The notes under the pieces are model-generated. The model searched no databases. It had not been told where the DNA came from and worked only from the letters and a program-made list of their open reading frames with translations. Source: Oscillospiraceae bacterium (GTDB lineage: Bacteria; Bacillota; Clostridia; Oscillospirales; Ruminococcaceae). Taken from it: 63,701 nucleotides of DNA. This document shows positions 56,728 to 63,701 of this stretch, in pieces; the stretch's first letter is position 1, and each line of letters starts with the position of its first letter. Both the position numbers and the translations under genes were made by a program. Where the stretch lies: contig JAFTZY010000022.1 in assembly GCA_017460955.1 (NCBI GenBank), positions 1 through 63,701 of the forward strand, written 5' to 3'.

Positions 56728-56759
56728 AAAAGGGACTGCCGTACTATGTGCGGCAGTCC
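56728..56759 (-). terminator. Terminator of the kinase/regulator operon
   Basis: GGACTGCCG (56733-56741) pairs perfectly with CGGCAGTCC (56751-56759). On the minus strand CTTTTCATT follows. It overlaps the end of the kinase gene. Confidence 0.8.
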
Positions 56760-58039
56760 TCTTGTGTATCATGTAAATACAGCATGCATGTTGCAGTCAC
56801 GGTCCGATCCCGTTCGGAAAAGAGCAGTTCGCCGTGATAGCGCTCGAGCGCCCGCCGGACATTGGCAAGCCCGTAGCCGTGTCCCGGCGTATGCTGTTTG
56901 CCGAGGAACTGCCCGTCCCGGATGCAGATCTCCCCGGCGGCGGGATTTTCTACCTGCAAAAACAGCCGTCCCTTGTCGTATTCCATCCGCAGATGCAGGA
57001 AGCGCTCCTCCTCCGGGAGCTGCACGGCGGCATGGATGGCGTTGTCGATGAGATTGCCGAGAATGACCGTAATGTCCGCCGCCCGGAGTGCCAGGTCCTT
57101 CGGAATGCGCAGTCCTGCCTCCACGCGGATCCTTTGCGTGACAGCTTCGGAAAGCTTGAAGTTCACGATACCATCGACCGCAAGATTCCCGGTATCGCAA
57201 AGCTGCGCTCTCCCGCGCCCTTCCTCGCCGGAAAGCTCCCGGATATAGCGGATGCCCTCCTCATTCTGTCCGTCCTCCAGAAAGCCCTGCAGCGTAAGCA
57301 AATGGTTCCGGTAATCATGCCGGAATGCCGCCATGTCGCCGGATGCCTGTGCCATGTAGTCGCACTGGCTGCGGTAGTAGGCGACCTCCTGCTCGAATAC
57401 CGCGGATTCCAGGCGTTCCTGGTACACGGCCCCCAGCTTCTCATAGAGATAGAAGATCAGGGCATTGATGAGCAGAATGGAAAGGAGCAGCAGCATGGCA
57501 TTTGCTTTAGTGATGGTGGGGGAGGCGTTGAGCACGAACAGGAGGAACATTGAGATCACCGGAACTGCCACGAGCGCAAACCATTCGCTTCCCTGCACCG
57601 CCTGCTTCTGCCGGACCGCCTTCACGTTCTTCATAAGCTGGGAGACGGCATAGGTGAGGATCACGCTTGCCACATTGCCGCCGATGTTCTCATAGGTCCC
57701 GCGCTCCATGCTCGAGATCCCGAAATAATTGGTGAAAACGGCAACGACCGTTTCCAGCACCAGTGTGAGGATACTGATAAACACGATCCCTGCAATGCGC
57801 TGCCGGAGCCTTGCCCTGTATTGCAGGGAGATCACCGCAATGCCAAGAATGTGGGCAGAAAAATTGACAAGCGGGATATTCACAAAAAGATTTGCCGCAA
57901 GCGGGAACACGATAAACGGTAGATCGGTCAGCAGCCGGAAGAGCCGGCCGCGCTCCGATTGTCCGAGGAACACCTGCAGGAAATTCCGTACATACAGCAC
58001 GGAGAAGAGCTGCAGGAGCACCAGCACAGCGTTATACAT
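56744..58039 (-). CDS. AgrC-type GHKL sensor histidine kinase
   Basis: A 431-residue membrane kinase. Six or so membrane segments fill residues 1-200, then a coiled linker, the phosphoacceptor region FRHDYRNHLLTL (H241), the N box LGNLIDNAIHAA (328-339 region) and the G box GHGYGLANV at 386-394. This is the type 10 (AgrC/ComD) layout that usually senses a secreted peptide. No agrB or agrD gene is next to it, so the signal is unknown. Its ATG overlaps the regulator gene's end by eight bases, with AAGGAGG upstream. Confidence 0.88.
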   Translation of the reverse strand: MYNAVLVLLQLFSVLYVRNFLQVFLGQSERGRLFRLLTDLPFIVFPLAANLFVNIPLVNFSAHILGIAVISLQYRARLRQRIAGIVFISILTLVLETVVAVFTNYFGISSMERGTYENIGGNVASVILTYAVSQLMKNVKAVRQKQAVQGSEWFALVAVPVISMFLLFVLNASPTITKANAMLLLLSILLINALIFYLYEKLGAVYQERLESAVFEQEVAYYRSQCDYMAQASGDMAAFRHDYRNHLLTLQGFLEDGQNEEGIRYIRELSGEEGRGRAQLCDTGNLAVDGIVNFKLSEAVTQRIRVEAGLRIPKDLALRAADITVILGNLIDNAIHAAVQLPEEERFLHLRMEYDKGRLFLQVENPAAGEICIRDGQFLGKQHTPGHGYGLANVRRALERYHGELLFSERDRTVTATCMLYLHDTQEDCRT

Positions 58040-58841
58040 CCTGCCAGTCCTCCTTCCCGAATGCCTCCATCTGCTTCTGGCGGAGCTCCTTGCGCTTGGT
58101 CACGCCGATGGGGATCTCTGTGCCGTCCCAGAGGATAACGCAGTCATACCGGTATTGTCGGATGAAGGCAGGGTTGACGAGGTACGAGCGGTGGACATCC
58201 AGAAAGCGGCAGGGCTGCAATTGCCGGAAGGCATCCGACAGCTTGCCGGGAAAGACGCGCTTGTGCGCAGGGCTCTCATTGAATGGAGCATTGTCCGAGC
58301 CTTCCAGATAGACCGTGATCTCGCGGTTATTGGCTTTCAGATACCGGATCTGCCCCACCTCGAGCTGCAAAACGTCCCGTCCGACCTTGTAGCGGAAAAG
58401 CTGCCGCTCGTCACGCCGCATATTGCAGTAGGCACCCAGCACCTCCCGCAGATCGTCGGGGGTGATCTCCTTGATGAGAAAGTGCAGCGGGTGGAACCGG
58501 TGGAGCGCAAGGCTGTACTGCGTATGCGCCGAAATATAGACGAGCTGGAGCTGATCGTCATGCAGCTCCTGCCGGATGTACTGCCCGACCTCAATGCCGG
58601 ACTTTCCCTCCATTTCAATGTCGAGGAACACAAGATCGAAGAGGGCATGGCTGCCCCGTGCCGCATTTTGCTCCTGTAAAAAGCGGATCCATCCATCGCC
58701 GGAGGAAAAGAGCAGTATCTCCATGCTGAGTGCAAATTCGGGGGAGAGCGCATGCAGCATCTCCCGCAGCCGGGCACGCATGCGGGCTTCATCATCAATA
58801 ATAGCGATCCGCAGTGTTGTCACCTCCGATCCGGGTCTCAT
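58032..58841 (-). CDS. LytTR-family response regulator
   Basis: A 269-residue regulator. The receiver domain has IIDDE (15-18) and the phosphoacceptor D74 in FLDIEM. The C-terminal LytTR DNA-binding domain starts near 165 (RYKVGRDVLQLEVGQIRYLKANNREI) and ends with HRSYLVNP and the KxRK-type end. The start is uncertain: ATG at 58841 gives this length, but GGAGGTG lies just inside it, and a CTG at 58814 or GTG at 58823 could begin a shorter protein closer to the receiver domain. It pairs with the GHKL kinase. Confidence 0.85.
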   Translation of the reverse strand: MRPGSEVTTLRIAIIDDEARMRARLREMLHALSPEFALSMEILLFSSGDGWIRFLQEQNAARGSHALFDLVFLDIEMEGKSGIEVGQYIRQELHDDQLQLVYISAHTQYSLALHRFHPLHFLIKEITPDDLREVLGAYCNMRRDERQLFRYKVGRDVLQLEVGQIRYLKANNREITVYLEGSDNAPFNESPAHKRVFPGKLSDAFRQLQPCRFLDVHRSYLVNPAFIRQYRYDCVILWDGTEIPIGVTKRKELRQKQMEAFGKEDWQDV

Positions 58842-58901
58842 AGCACATCCTGTTGACGGACATTCCAGGGGAACCTGACCGTCAACCGGCTTTCTGTTTT
58901 C

Positions 58902-58930
58902 ATTATACCGCTCTTGCTTTTGGTTGTCAA
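58902..58930 (-). promoter_or_regulatory. Consensus sigma-A promoter of the LytTR/kinase operon
   Basis: Minus strand: TTGACA (58930-58925), 17 bases, TATAAT (58907-58902), with CGG before the -10 box. Confidence 0.85.
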
Positions 58931-58938
58931 CCCGTGGA

Positions 58939-59170
58939 GGGGAGAAAGCATGGCAACAGCATTTACTCTGCAAAAGTCCTTTCTTGGGAAAAACATGCAA
59001 AACTTGCCCCCTCCGCCGCCGTTCGGCGGCACCAGCCAAGGCATAAGCGACCAGCAGCGCTCACAAGTTCGCTTGCTGTCTGCTTATCCCCCGCAAGCGG
59101 GGAGGACTTTGCGGCGGGGCTGCCCCAGAGGCGCAGAAAAAAGTAAATGCTGTTGCCTTGGGGAGAAAGC
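58939..59170. mobile_element. MITE-like element with 16-base terminal inverted repeats
   Basis: GGCAACAGCATTTACT (58952-58967) and AGTAAATGCTGTTGCC (59142-59157) are perfect terminal inverted repeats. The element is about 210 bases, with palindromic GC-rich DNA inside and no transposase. GGGGAGAAAGC is present on both sides (58939-58949 and 59160-59170), an 11-base direct repeat separated from the inverted repeats by two bases each side. That is the signature of a target-site duplication of the size made by IS4/IS231-type transposases. Family assignment is an inference. Confidence 0.7.
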
Positions 59171-59282
59171 GCATTAAGGTGTAACCCCGGACAGACTGCC
59201 GGCCGTCAGGGGGTAGCAACCAAAATGCAGCCCGGGACGCAGGATGGTCTGCTTCTAAGACAAAAAAGTGCAGAATATGTAT

Positions 59283-59310
59283 TGAAAAATGCAGCGGATC
59301 GTGGTATAAT
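59283..59310 (+). promoter_or_regulatory. Sigma-A promoter of the flavodoxin/SDR operon
   Basis: TTGAAA (59283-59288), 16 bases, TATAAT (59305-59310), with GTGG before the -10 box. Confidence 0.75.
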
Positions 59311-59453
59311 GAGCATGGTAGCAGCTGAAGGACAGCGTTTCCAAGCAGAACAGTGTCCGCAGCGAATACACAGTTTGCCTTGCCGGTTTGTCGTGCTTCA
59401 CCAACAGCTTTCTGATGGGGCAGGGCATTCCTATCTGAAAGGAGCATTGTATC

Positions 59454-59897
59454 ATGGGATCCATCGTGATTTATTTCAGTGCCGAGGCCGGCACGACCAG
59501 AAAAGTGGCACAGGAGCTTGCCAAGAAGCTGGATGCGGACATATTCGAGATCAAGCCGGAGCAGCCGTACACCGCTGCCGACATGAAGTGGACAAATCCG
59601 TTTGCCAGATGCAACAAGGAAAAGCTCGGCAAAAAGGATGTTCCCGTTGAGGGCAGGGTGGAGAACTGGGACGAATACGACACCGTTTATCTCGGCTTCC
59701 CGATCTGGTATTATGCTGCGCCGAACGTGATCGGCACGTTCTGCAAGGGCTACGACTGGAATGGGAAAACACTCCATATCTTCGCCACATCCGGCGGGAG
59801 CGACATCGGAAAGTCCGCCGAAAAGCTGGCTCCCTATGTCAAGGGCGCAGCCATCGCGGATGCAAAGCGGGTGACCTCTGCATCGGAGATCATATGA
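59454..59897 (+). CDS. Flavodoxin-family protein
   Basis: A 147-residue cytosolic FMN-binding electron carrier. The phosphate-binding loop is SAEAGTTRKVA near residues 9-19, followed by the usual alpha/beta alternation: YDTVYLGFPIWYYAAP near 78-93 and LHIFATSGGSDIGKSAEKL near 112-130, the flavin-contact loops. It resembles clostridial flavodoxins rather than long-chain types. The ATG has GAAAGGAG upstream. Its stop overlaps the SDR gene (ATGA), so the two are translated together and may share a redox task. Confidence 0.88.
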   Translation: MGSIVIYFSAEAGTTRKVAQELAKKLDADIFEIKPEQPYTAADMKWTNPFARCNKEKLGKKDVPVEGRVENWDEYDTVYLGFPIWYYAAPNVIGTFCKGYDWNGKTLHIFATSGGSDIGKSAEKLAPYVKGAAIADAKRVTSASEII

Positions 59898-60613
59898 AGG
59901 ACTTTGCAGACAGGATCGCCGTCATCACCGGCGGCGCAAACGGAATCGGCAAGTGTATCGCGGAGGAATTCCGCAAAAACGGTGCGAGGGTCTGCGTGAT
60001 CGACAAGGCGGAGGGAGAGCATTTTGTCGGGGATATCTCTGACAAGGCGGTGCTGGAACAATTCACAAAGAAGGTCCTTGCAGAGCATGGGCACATTGAT
60101 TTCCTCATCAACAATGCGCTCCCGCTGATGAAGGGCATTGCTGCATGCAGCTATGAGGAATTTCAGTATGCACTGTCCGTTGGCGTGACGGCGCCGTTTT
60201 ATCTGTCAAAGCTGTTTGTGCCGTATTTCAATCCCGGCGGCTCGATCATCAACATTTCCTCCTCCCGTGACCGGATGAGCCAGCCGCAGACTGAGAGCTA
60301 TACGGCGGCAAAGGGCGGTATTGCAGCGCTCACCCATGCGCTTGCGGTGAGCCTGGCCGGGCGGGTGCGGGTGAATTCTGTCTCACCGGGGTGGATCGAC
60401 ACCGCCTACACGGTTTACGAGGGCGCCGATGCCATCCAGCATCCCTGCGGACGTGTGGGAGATCCGATGGATATCGCCAACATGGTGCTGTTCCTGTGCT
60501 CTGACAAGGCGGGCTTCATCACGGGCGAGAACATCTGCATTGACGGCGGCATGACCAGGCAGATGATCTATCACGGCGATCATGGATGGTCGCTGGAGGT
60601 GTCCGATCCCTGA
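59894..60613 (+). CDS. Short-chain dehydrogenase/reductase
   Basis: A 239-residue cytosolic oxidoreductase of the SDR family. The NAD(P)-binding TGGANGIGK lies near residues 12-20, NNALP near 77, and the catalytic Tyr-Lys pair in SYTAAKGG near 136-143, after SSSRDRMS with the catalytic serine. The C-terminus has GRVGDPMDIANMVLFL and GENICIDGGM, as in most SDRs. The substrate is unknown. The gene overlaps the flavodoxin gene by four bases. Confidence 0.9.
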   Translation: MKDFADRIAVITGGANGIGKCIAEEFRKNGARVCVIDKAEGEHFVGDISDKAVLEQFTKKVLAEHGHIDFLINNALPLMKGIAACSYEEFQYALSVGVTAPFYLSKLFVPYFNPGGSIINISSSRDRMSQPQTESYTAAKGGIAALTHALAVSLAGRVRVNSVSPGWIDTAYTVYEGADAIQHPCGRVGDPMDIANMVLFLCSDKAGFITGENICIDGGMTRQMIYHGDHGWSLEVSDP

Positions 60614-60658
60614 AAAAGCCGGCCTCTGACAGCCCGGGATCCATAACCGACGTCCCCC

Positions 60659-60688
60659 CAAAAAAGAAAAGCGCCGCCGCTGCGGCAC
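60659..60688 (-). terminator. Terminator of the FIST-GGDEF gene
   Basis: AGCGCCGC (60669-60676) pairs with GCGGCACT (60681-60688), one G-T pair. On the minus strand a T-rich run (TTTCTTTTTT) follows. It also separates the convergent SDR gene. Confidence 0.75.
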
Positions 60689-60733
60689 TCTTCTTTCAAT
60701 GGAGCGCCTCCGTGCGCCCGGCTTGTCAGGCCT

Positions 60734-62482
60734 TTAATATACAATGTACTTGTTCTTGCCGGTCCTCTTGGCTTCATAAAGCGCCTTGTCCACGCGCACG
60801 AGCAGGGCATCCGACGATTCACCGGGAATGGCCTGTGTCACGCCCAGACTGATCGTCCGGTGTCCCGCATACGGGAAGGCGATCGCTGCGAAATCCTTGC
60901 GGATGTCCTCCGCGGCAAGCTGGGCATATTCGAGCGGATACGGCAGCATCAGCATGAATTCCTCACCGCCCCAACGGCCGGCAGCACCGTCCGGATTGTG
61001 CTCGGTGATGCCGTGCCGCAGCAGCTCGGAGAGACTGGCGATCACGCGGTCGCCCTCGTTGTGACCGTAGGTATCGTTGACGCTCTTGAAATTGTCGATG
61101 TCCATCATGATGAGTGTCATGGGCTTGCCGCTTTCAAGGCGTTCGGAGATCATGCGCTGGATCTCCTTGCGGTTGTAAAGCCCTGTCAGACCGTCGGTCA
61201 CGGCCATCTGGACAAGCTTCCGGTTGGCCTCCTCCAGCTCCTCCGTGGCGGCATCGATGAACTTGGCAAGGCGTGTGATCAGCGAGACCTTGCCCGAGTA
61301 CTCGTCGGTGTCCACATCGAAGAAGGAGGATGTCTCACCGGAGCCCTCTCCCTCACGCAGCGCTGCCACGACCATCGTGACATTGTGCTGATTCATCTTG
61401 CCGTCCGTGCGCAGGAATTCGCTGGAGGTGTAGAAGCCCGAGGTCGGCGCGATATGCTCGAACGGCATCGACTCCTTTCCGATATCGCTGTCGCCCCAGA
61501 ACGTCCTCCGCGCCGCGCACGAATAGATGTGGATGACCTCCGGCATATAGTCGCGGATGACCTGTCCGTCCACACGCACGCTGTTCAGGATCGTCCACGG
61601 GTCGCCGTAGGCAAGATGTGCCGTGACATTCTCATCGATATTCGAGGTCATGGTGAGGGACCCGTCCGGATTGCTGGCGATCGGCGCACGCAGGATCTTC
61701 ATGCCGTTGTGCTCGAGATAGAACGGGAATTCGAGCGAATTGAAGAAGAAATGCTCGTTGTTCTTGATGTTCAGATACTTGTAATAGGCCTCGTATGCAG
61801 CCCTGCCGTCGAGCTCGTAGAGCGTGCTGCCCTCGGCGCGGGTCACATGGAACGCCTTTCCGAGCGGCTTCCAGCCGGTGATGTGCGTGGTGCGCACATG
61901 AAGATCGTCGCCGCCCATCAGCAGGAAGACCACGGCATTGTCCGTGCAGGGACCGGCGCTTGAAAAGACCCAGGCGGCATTGTTGTCAATGTCGGCTGCA
62001 AAGGCGCCGCCGCCGAACACCGCGATATCCTCCCGCTCCGCCTGCAGCCGGTCGCAGAATTTCGTCATCGACATGCCGCGGATGGTGACCAGCAGCTCTA
62101 TGGCACGCACCCAGGGATTGGCCTCCAGCTCCTCATGGAGCGCCTGCATCGTCGCATCGACCTTGGCATCGGAGATCGGGTATTGCAGCATCTTCACCTG
62201 TGTGGAGGCATATTCAAACACCGTACAGGTGATGCAGATATTGTCGGATTCCAGCGTGCCCTCCAGAATGTTGCCGTTCGATGAGCAGCCCATATAGAGC
62301 GCTTCCGGGATCTCTTCGGAGATCCGGCCGCAGATCTTCCGGATCTGTTCGGGATCCATGACAGCCGTAAAGATCTGGAATACGGCTGCAGAAGTCATGC
62401 GCGAACGGCTCCACTGACGGATCTTCCGGAGCTCCCGTCCCAGAGCAGCTGCGCCGTTGTAGCGGAACTGAAACTGTTTCAT
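60734..62482 (-). CDS. FIST-domain diguanylate cyclase
   Basis: A 582-residue cytosolic protein. Residues about 30-390 are FIST N and C sensory domains (GCSSNGNILEG near 65, and GYxPxxR-like features); FIST domains bind small ligands, perhaps amino acids. A coiled linker with EELEEANRKL (near 405) joins a GGDEF domain that starts DGLTGLYNRKEI and has a GRWGGEEF active site (GGEEF at 505-509), expected to be active. No membrane segment is seen. It is a second cyclic di-GMP synthase in the window, unlinked to the fibre loci. Confidence 0.9.
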   Translation of the reverse strand: MKQFQFRYNGAAALGRELRKIRQWSRSRMTSAAVFQIFTAVMDPEQIRKICGRISEEIPEALYMGCSSNGNILEGTLESDNICITCTVFEYASTQVKMLQYPISDAKVDATMQALHEELEANPWVRAIELLVTIRGMSMTKFCDRLQAEREDIAVFGGGAFAADIDNNAAWVFSSAGPCTDNAVVFLLMGGDDLHVRTTHITGWKPLGKAFHVTRAEGSTLYELDGRAAYEAYYKYLNIKNNEHFFFNSLEFPFYLEHNGMKILRAPIASNPDGSLTMTSNIDENVTAHLAYGDPWTILNSVRVDGQVIRDYMPEVIHIYSCAARRTFWGDSDIGKESMPFEHIAPTSGFYTSSEFLRTDGKMNQHNVTMVVAALREGEGSGETSSFFDVDTDEYSGKVSLITRLAKFIDAATEELEEANRKLVQMAVTDGLTGLYNRKEIQRMISERLESGKPMTLIMMDIDNFKSVNDTYGHNEGDRVIASLSELLRHGITEHNPDGAAGRWGGEEFMLMLPYPLEYAQLAAEDIRKDFAAIAFPYAGHRTISLGVTQAIPGESSDALLVRVDKALYEAKRTGKNKYIVY

Positions 62483-62816
62483 ATATACCTCCCTTGCGGT
62501 CTGTGTACTGTTATTGCCCGATGCGGGGGCGTTCGATCATACTACTATCAGTATAGCATATCTCATAGCATCCGTCAACAGAATTATAGAATTATATAAG
62601 TTTTGTCCATAACGATCGTCTTTCCGATGGCGGCGCGGTGTATGAGGGGAACAACTGCATTGCCGGCGGCCAGAGAGCCTACGAGAGGCGCCGGGTCGGA
62701 CGCATTCGCCGAAGCGGCCCTGCGTGCCTGCTGCATCAATGCCGGAATGCTGACAGCGCTGGGTCTGCCGATATTCGTTTCCGGCTTTTTTAACTGATCT
62801 TGAAAGGAAGGATCCC
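62483..62816. other. Spacer between FIST-GGDEF and cyclase genes
   Basis: No convincing gene. It holds the promoter at 62550-62578. The + strand stretch 62603-62797 stays open for 64 codons and ends NAGMLTALGLPIFVSGFFN, which could be the tail of a lost gene, but no family can be named. Confidence 0.35.
62550..62578 (-). promoter_or_regulatory. Sigma-A promoter of the FIST-GGDEF gene
   Basis: Minus strand: TTGACG (62578-62573), 17 bases, TATACT (62555-62550). Confidence 0.75.
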
Positions 62817-63410
62817 ATGCTCATCGATATTTCACAGGAGGTGTTCTCCTGCCGTGTATACCCCGGCGATCCGGCCCCGGAGCGCGAGCGCCTCCAGTGC
62901 CTGGAGCACGGCGATGCCTGCAACCTGACCGCCTTTTCCATGTGTGCGCACAACGGCACCCATGTGGATGCGCCGTTCCACTTTTTTCAGGACGGCGATA
63001 CGGTCGGGGAGATGGGGCTTGTACCGTTTGTCGGCCCCTGCTATGTGGCAAGGCATGCGGGTGACGTGACCGCGCAGGACGCGCATGCCATCCTTGCGCG
63101 TGCCGGGGACTGCAAGCGGCTCCTGCTTGCCGGAGACCTGACTGTCACGGCCGGCGCTGCCGCGGTCTTTGCCGATGCGGGCCTGTGGCTCCTTGGCAAT
63201 GAGAGCCAGACGGTCGGACCGGAGACAGCGCCCCGGCATGTGCATCTGCTGCTGCTCGGCGCCCGCACCGTCCTGCTCGAGGGGATCGTGCTTGCGGGTG
63301 TGGCGGAGGGCCGGTATTTCCTGAGCGCGGCACCCCTGCACCTGGGCGGATGTGACGGCGCTCCCTGCCGGGCCTATCTGATGACCGGGGAGGACTGGCA
63401 TGAAGCATAG
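62817..63410 (+). CDS. Cyclase-family (kynurenine formamidase-like) hydrolase
   Basis: A 197-residue cytosolic metal-dependent hydrolase. The signature is HNGTHVDAPFHF (H45, H49, D51), which binds metal in the cyclase/kynurenine formamidase family, after VYPGDP near residues 14-19. The later GNESQTVGP matches the usual substrate-side loop. The substrate is not clear, since relatives also act on other amides. GAAAGGAAGG lies before the ATG. Confidence 0.87.
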   Translation: MLIDISQEVFSCRVYPGDPAPERERLQCLEHGDACNLTAFSMCAHNGTHVDAPFHFFQDGDTVGEMGLVPFVGPCYVARHAGDVTAQDAHAILARAGDCKRLLLAGDLTVTAGAAAVFADAGLWLLGNESQTVGPETAPRHVHLLLLGARTVLLEGIVLAGVAEGRYFLSAAPLHLGGCDGAPCRAYLMTGEDWHEA

Positions 63411-63558
63411 TCCCTTCCTCTACCGGGACTTATGCGGGCAGTCCAACTGAACCGATAAAATAAACTGCAACTGGCTCTATGAGGGCGCACCCCTTTCTGC
63501 TATAATAGACGTGACCGGCAATGTGCCGGCAGGAATTTGCAGAAAAGAGGTCATCCCT

Positions 63559-63701
63559 ATGAAGGAACAATATCAGCTGAACAAGGAGCTTGCCCAGATG
63601 CTCAAGGGCGGCGTCATCATGGACGTGACAACACCGGAGCAGGCACGCATCGCCCAGGAGGCCGGCGCGTGCGCGGTCATGGCGCTCGAGCGTATCCCGG
63701 C
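63559..63701 (+). CDS. pdxS: Pyridoxal 5'-phosphate synthase lyase subunit, 5' part
   Basis: The first 47 codons of PdxS are present; the window ends inside the gene. The start reads [26 protein letters not shown] and then [12 protein letters not shown], which matches the first strand and substrate-contact Asp (MDV) of this TIM-barrel enzyme. With PdxT it makes the vitamin B6 cofactor from ribose 5-phosphate, glyceraldehyde 3-phosphate and ammonia. AAAAGAGG precedes the ATG. A TATAAT at 63501-63506 may be its -10 box, with no clear -35. Confidence 0.93.
   Translation, partial: MKEQYQLNKELAQMLKGGVIMDVTTPEQARIAQEAGACAVMALERIP

Larger units (their letters stand above)
58842..59453. other. Spacer with divergent promoters and an inserted MITE-like element
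   Basis: About 610 bases with no convincing gene. They hold the regulator promoter (58902-58930), a 210-base inverted-repeat element (58950-59159) and the flavodoxin promoter (59283-59310). Open frames across the element look like chance in palindromic GC-rich DNA. Confidence 0.6.

Noticed and set aside
58853-59177. Overlapping short open frames in the 58.9-59.2 kb spacer
   Set aside because: They cross a palindromic MITE-like element and both of its inverted repeats, lack start signals and have no domain pattern.
62603-62797. 64-codon open frame before the cyclase gene
   Set aside because: No ribosome binding site, no family pattern and odd composition. Kept only as a possible remnant in the spacer note.

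Overview
The window looks like a chromosomal segment of a gut or rumen Clostridia, most likely an Oscillospiraceae/Ruminococcus-type bacterium. The evidence is a secreted protein with a type I dockerin and pectin-binding-type beta-helix domains, SipW-type signal peptidases, class B sortase, GHKL/LytTR regulation, clear Gram-positive ribosome binding sites and sigma-A promoters, and a fairly high GC content for a clostridium. No rRNA, tRNA or CRISPR array was seen.

Bases 1-33692 hold the most unusual content: two related surface-fibre loci. Locus A (about 160-21087) runs from one strong promoter. It encodes a SipW-type peptidase, a TasA/BsaA-like subunit, a small wall anchor ending in PPNTG, a class B sortase, a second SipW-cognate subunit, a 3869-residue adhesin, a 1241-residue adhesin and a small single-membrane-segment protein. 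Locus B (about 23552-33692) is a shorter version: SipW peptidase, SipW-cognate subunit, 2671-residue adhesin, small single-membrane-segment protein. It has no sortase, anchor or first subunit. Between them, on the opposite strand, a membrane diguanylate cyclase overlaps a third SipW peptidase by four bases. The giant adhesins have no LPXTG signal. All three end in a similar short C-terminal motif, and two share a larger C-terminal module. I infer a fibre or matrix system whose SipW-processed subunits and giant adhesins share one sortase-anchored base, with cyclic di-GMP as a possible signal.

Bases 33738-48034 are mostly housekeeping: a flavin-type oxidoreductase, carB, a dockerin protein, a PepV-like dipeptidase, a 72-residue leader-like protein, then ybaK, an MBL hydrolase, hemZ, an isochorismatase-like hydrolase, a second PPOX protein and rlmD.

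Bases 48035-55400 are an accessory region with lower GC. It has a repeat-rich 600-base spacer, an AT-rich nuclease-helicase (possible defence gene), two separated remnants of a large serine recombinase with an ECF sigma/anti-sigma operon between them, and a membrane S41 protease with a palindromic operator.

Bases 55418-63701 hold a small membrane-protein operon preceded by LytTR-like direct repeats, an Agr-type kinase and regulator pair, a MITE-like element with an 11-base flanking duplication, flavodoxin and SDR genes, a FIST-GGDEF sensor, a cyclase-family hydrolase and the start of pdxS.
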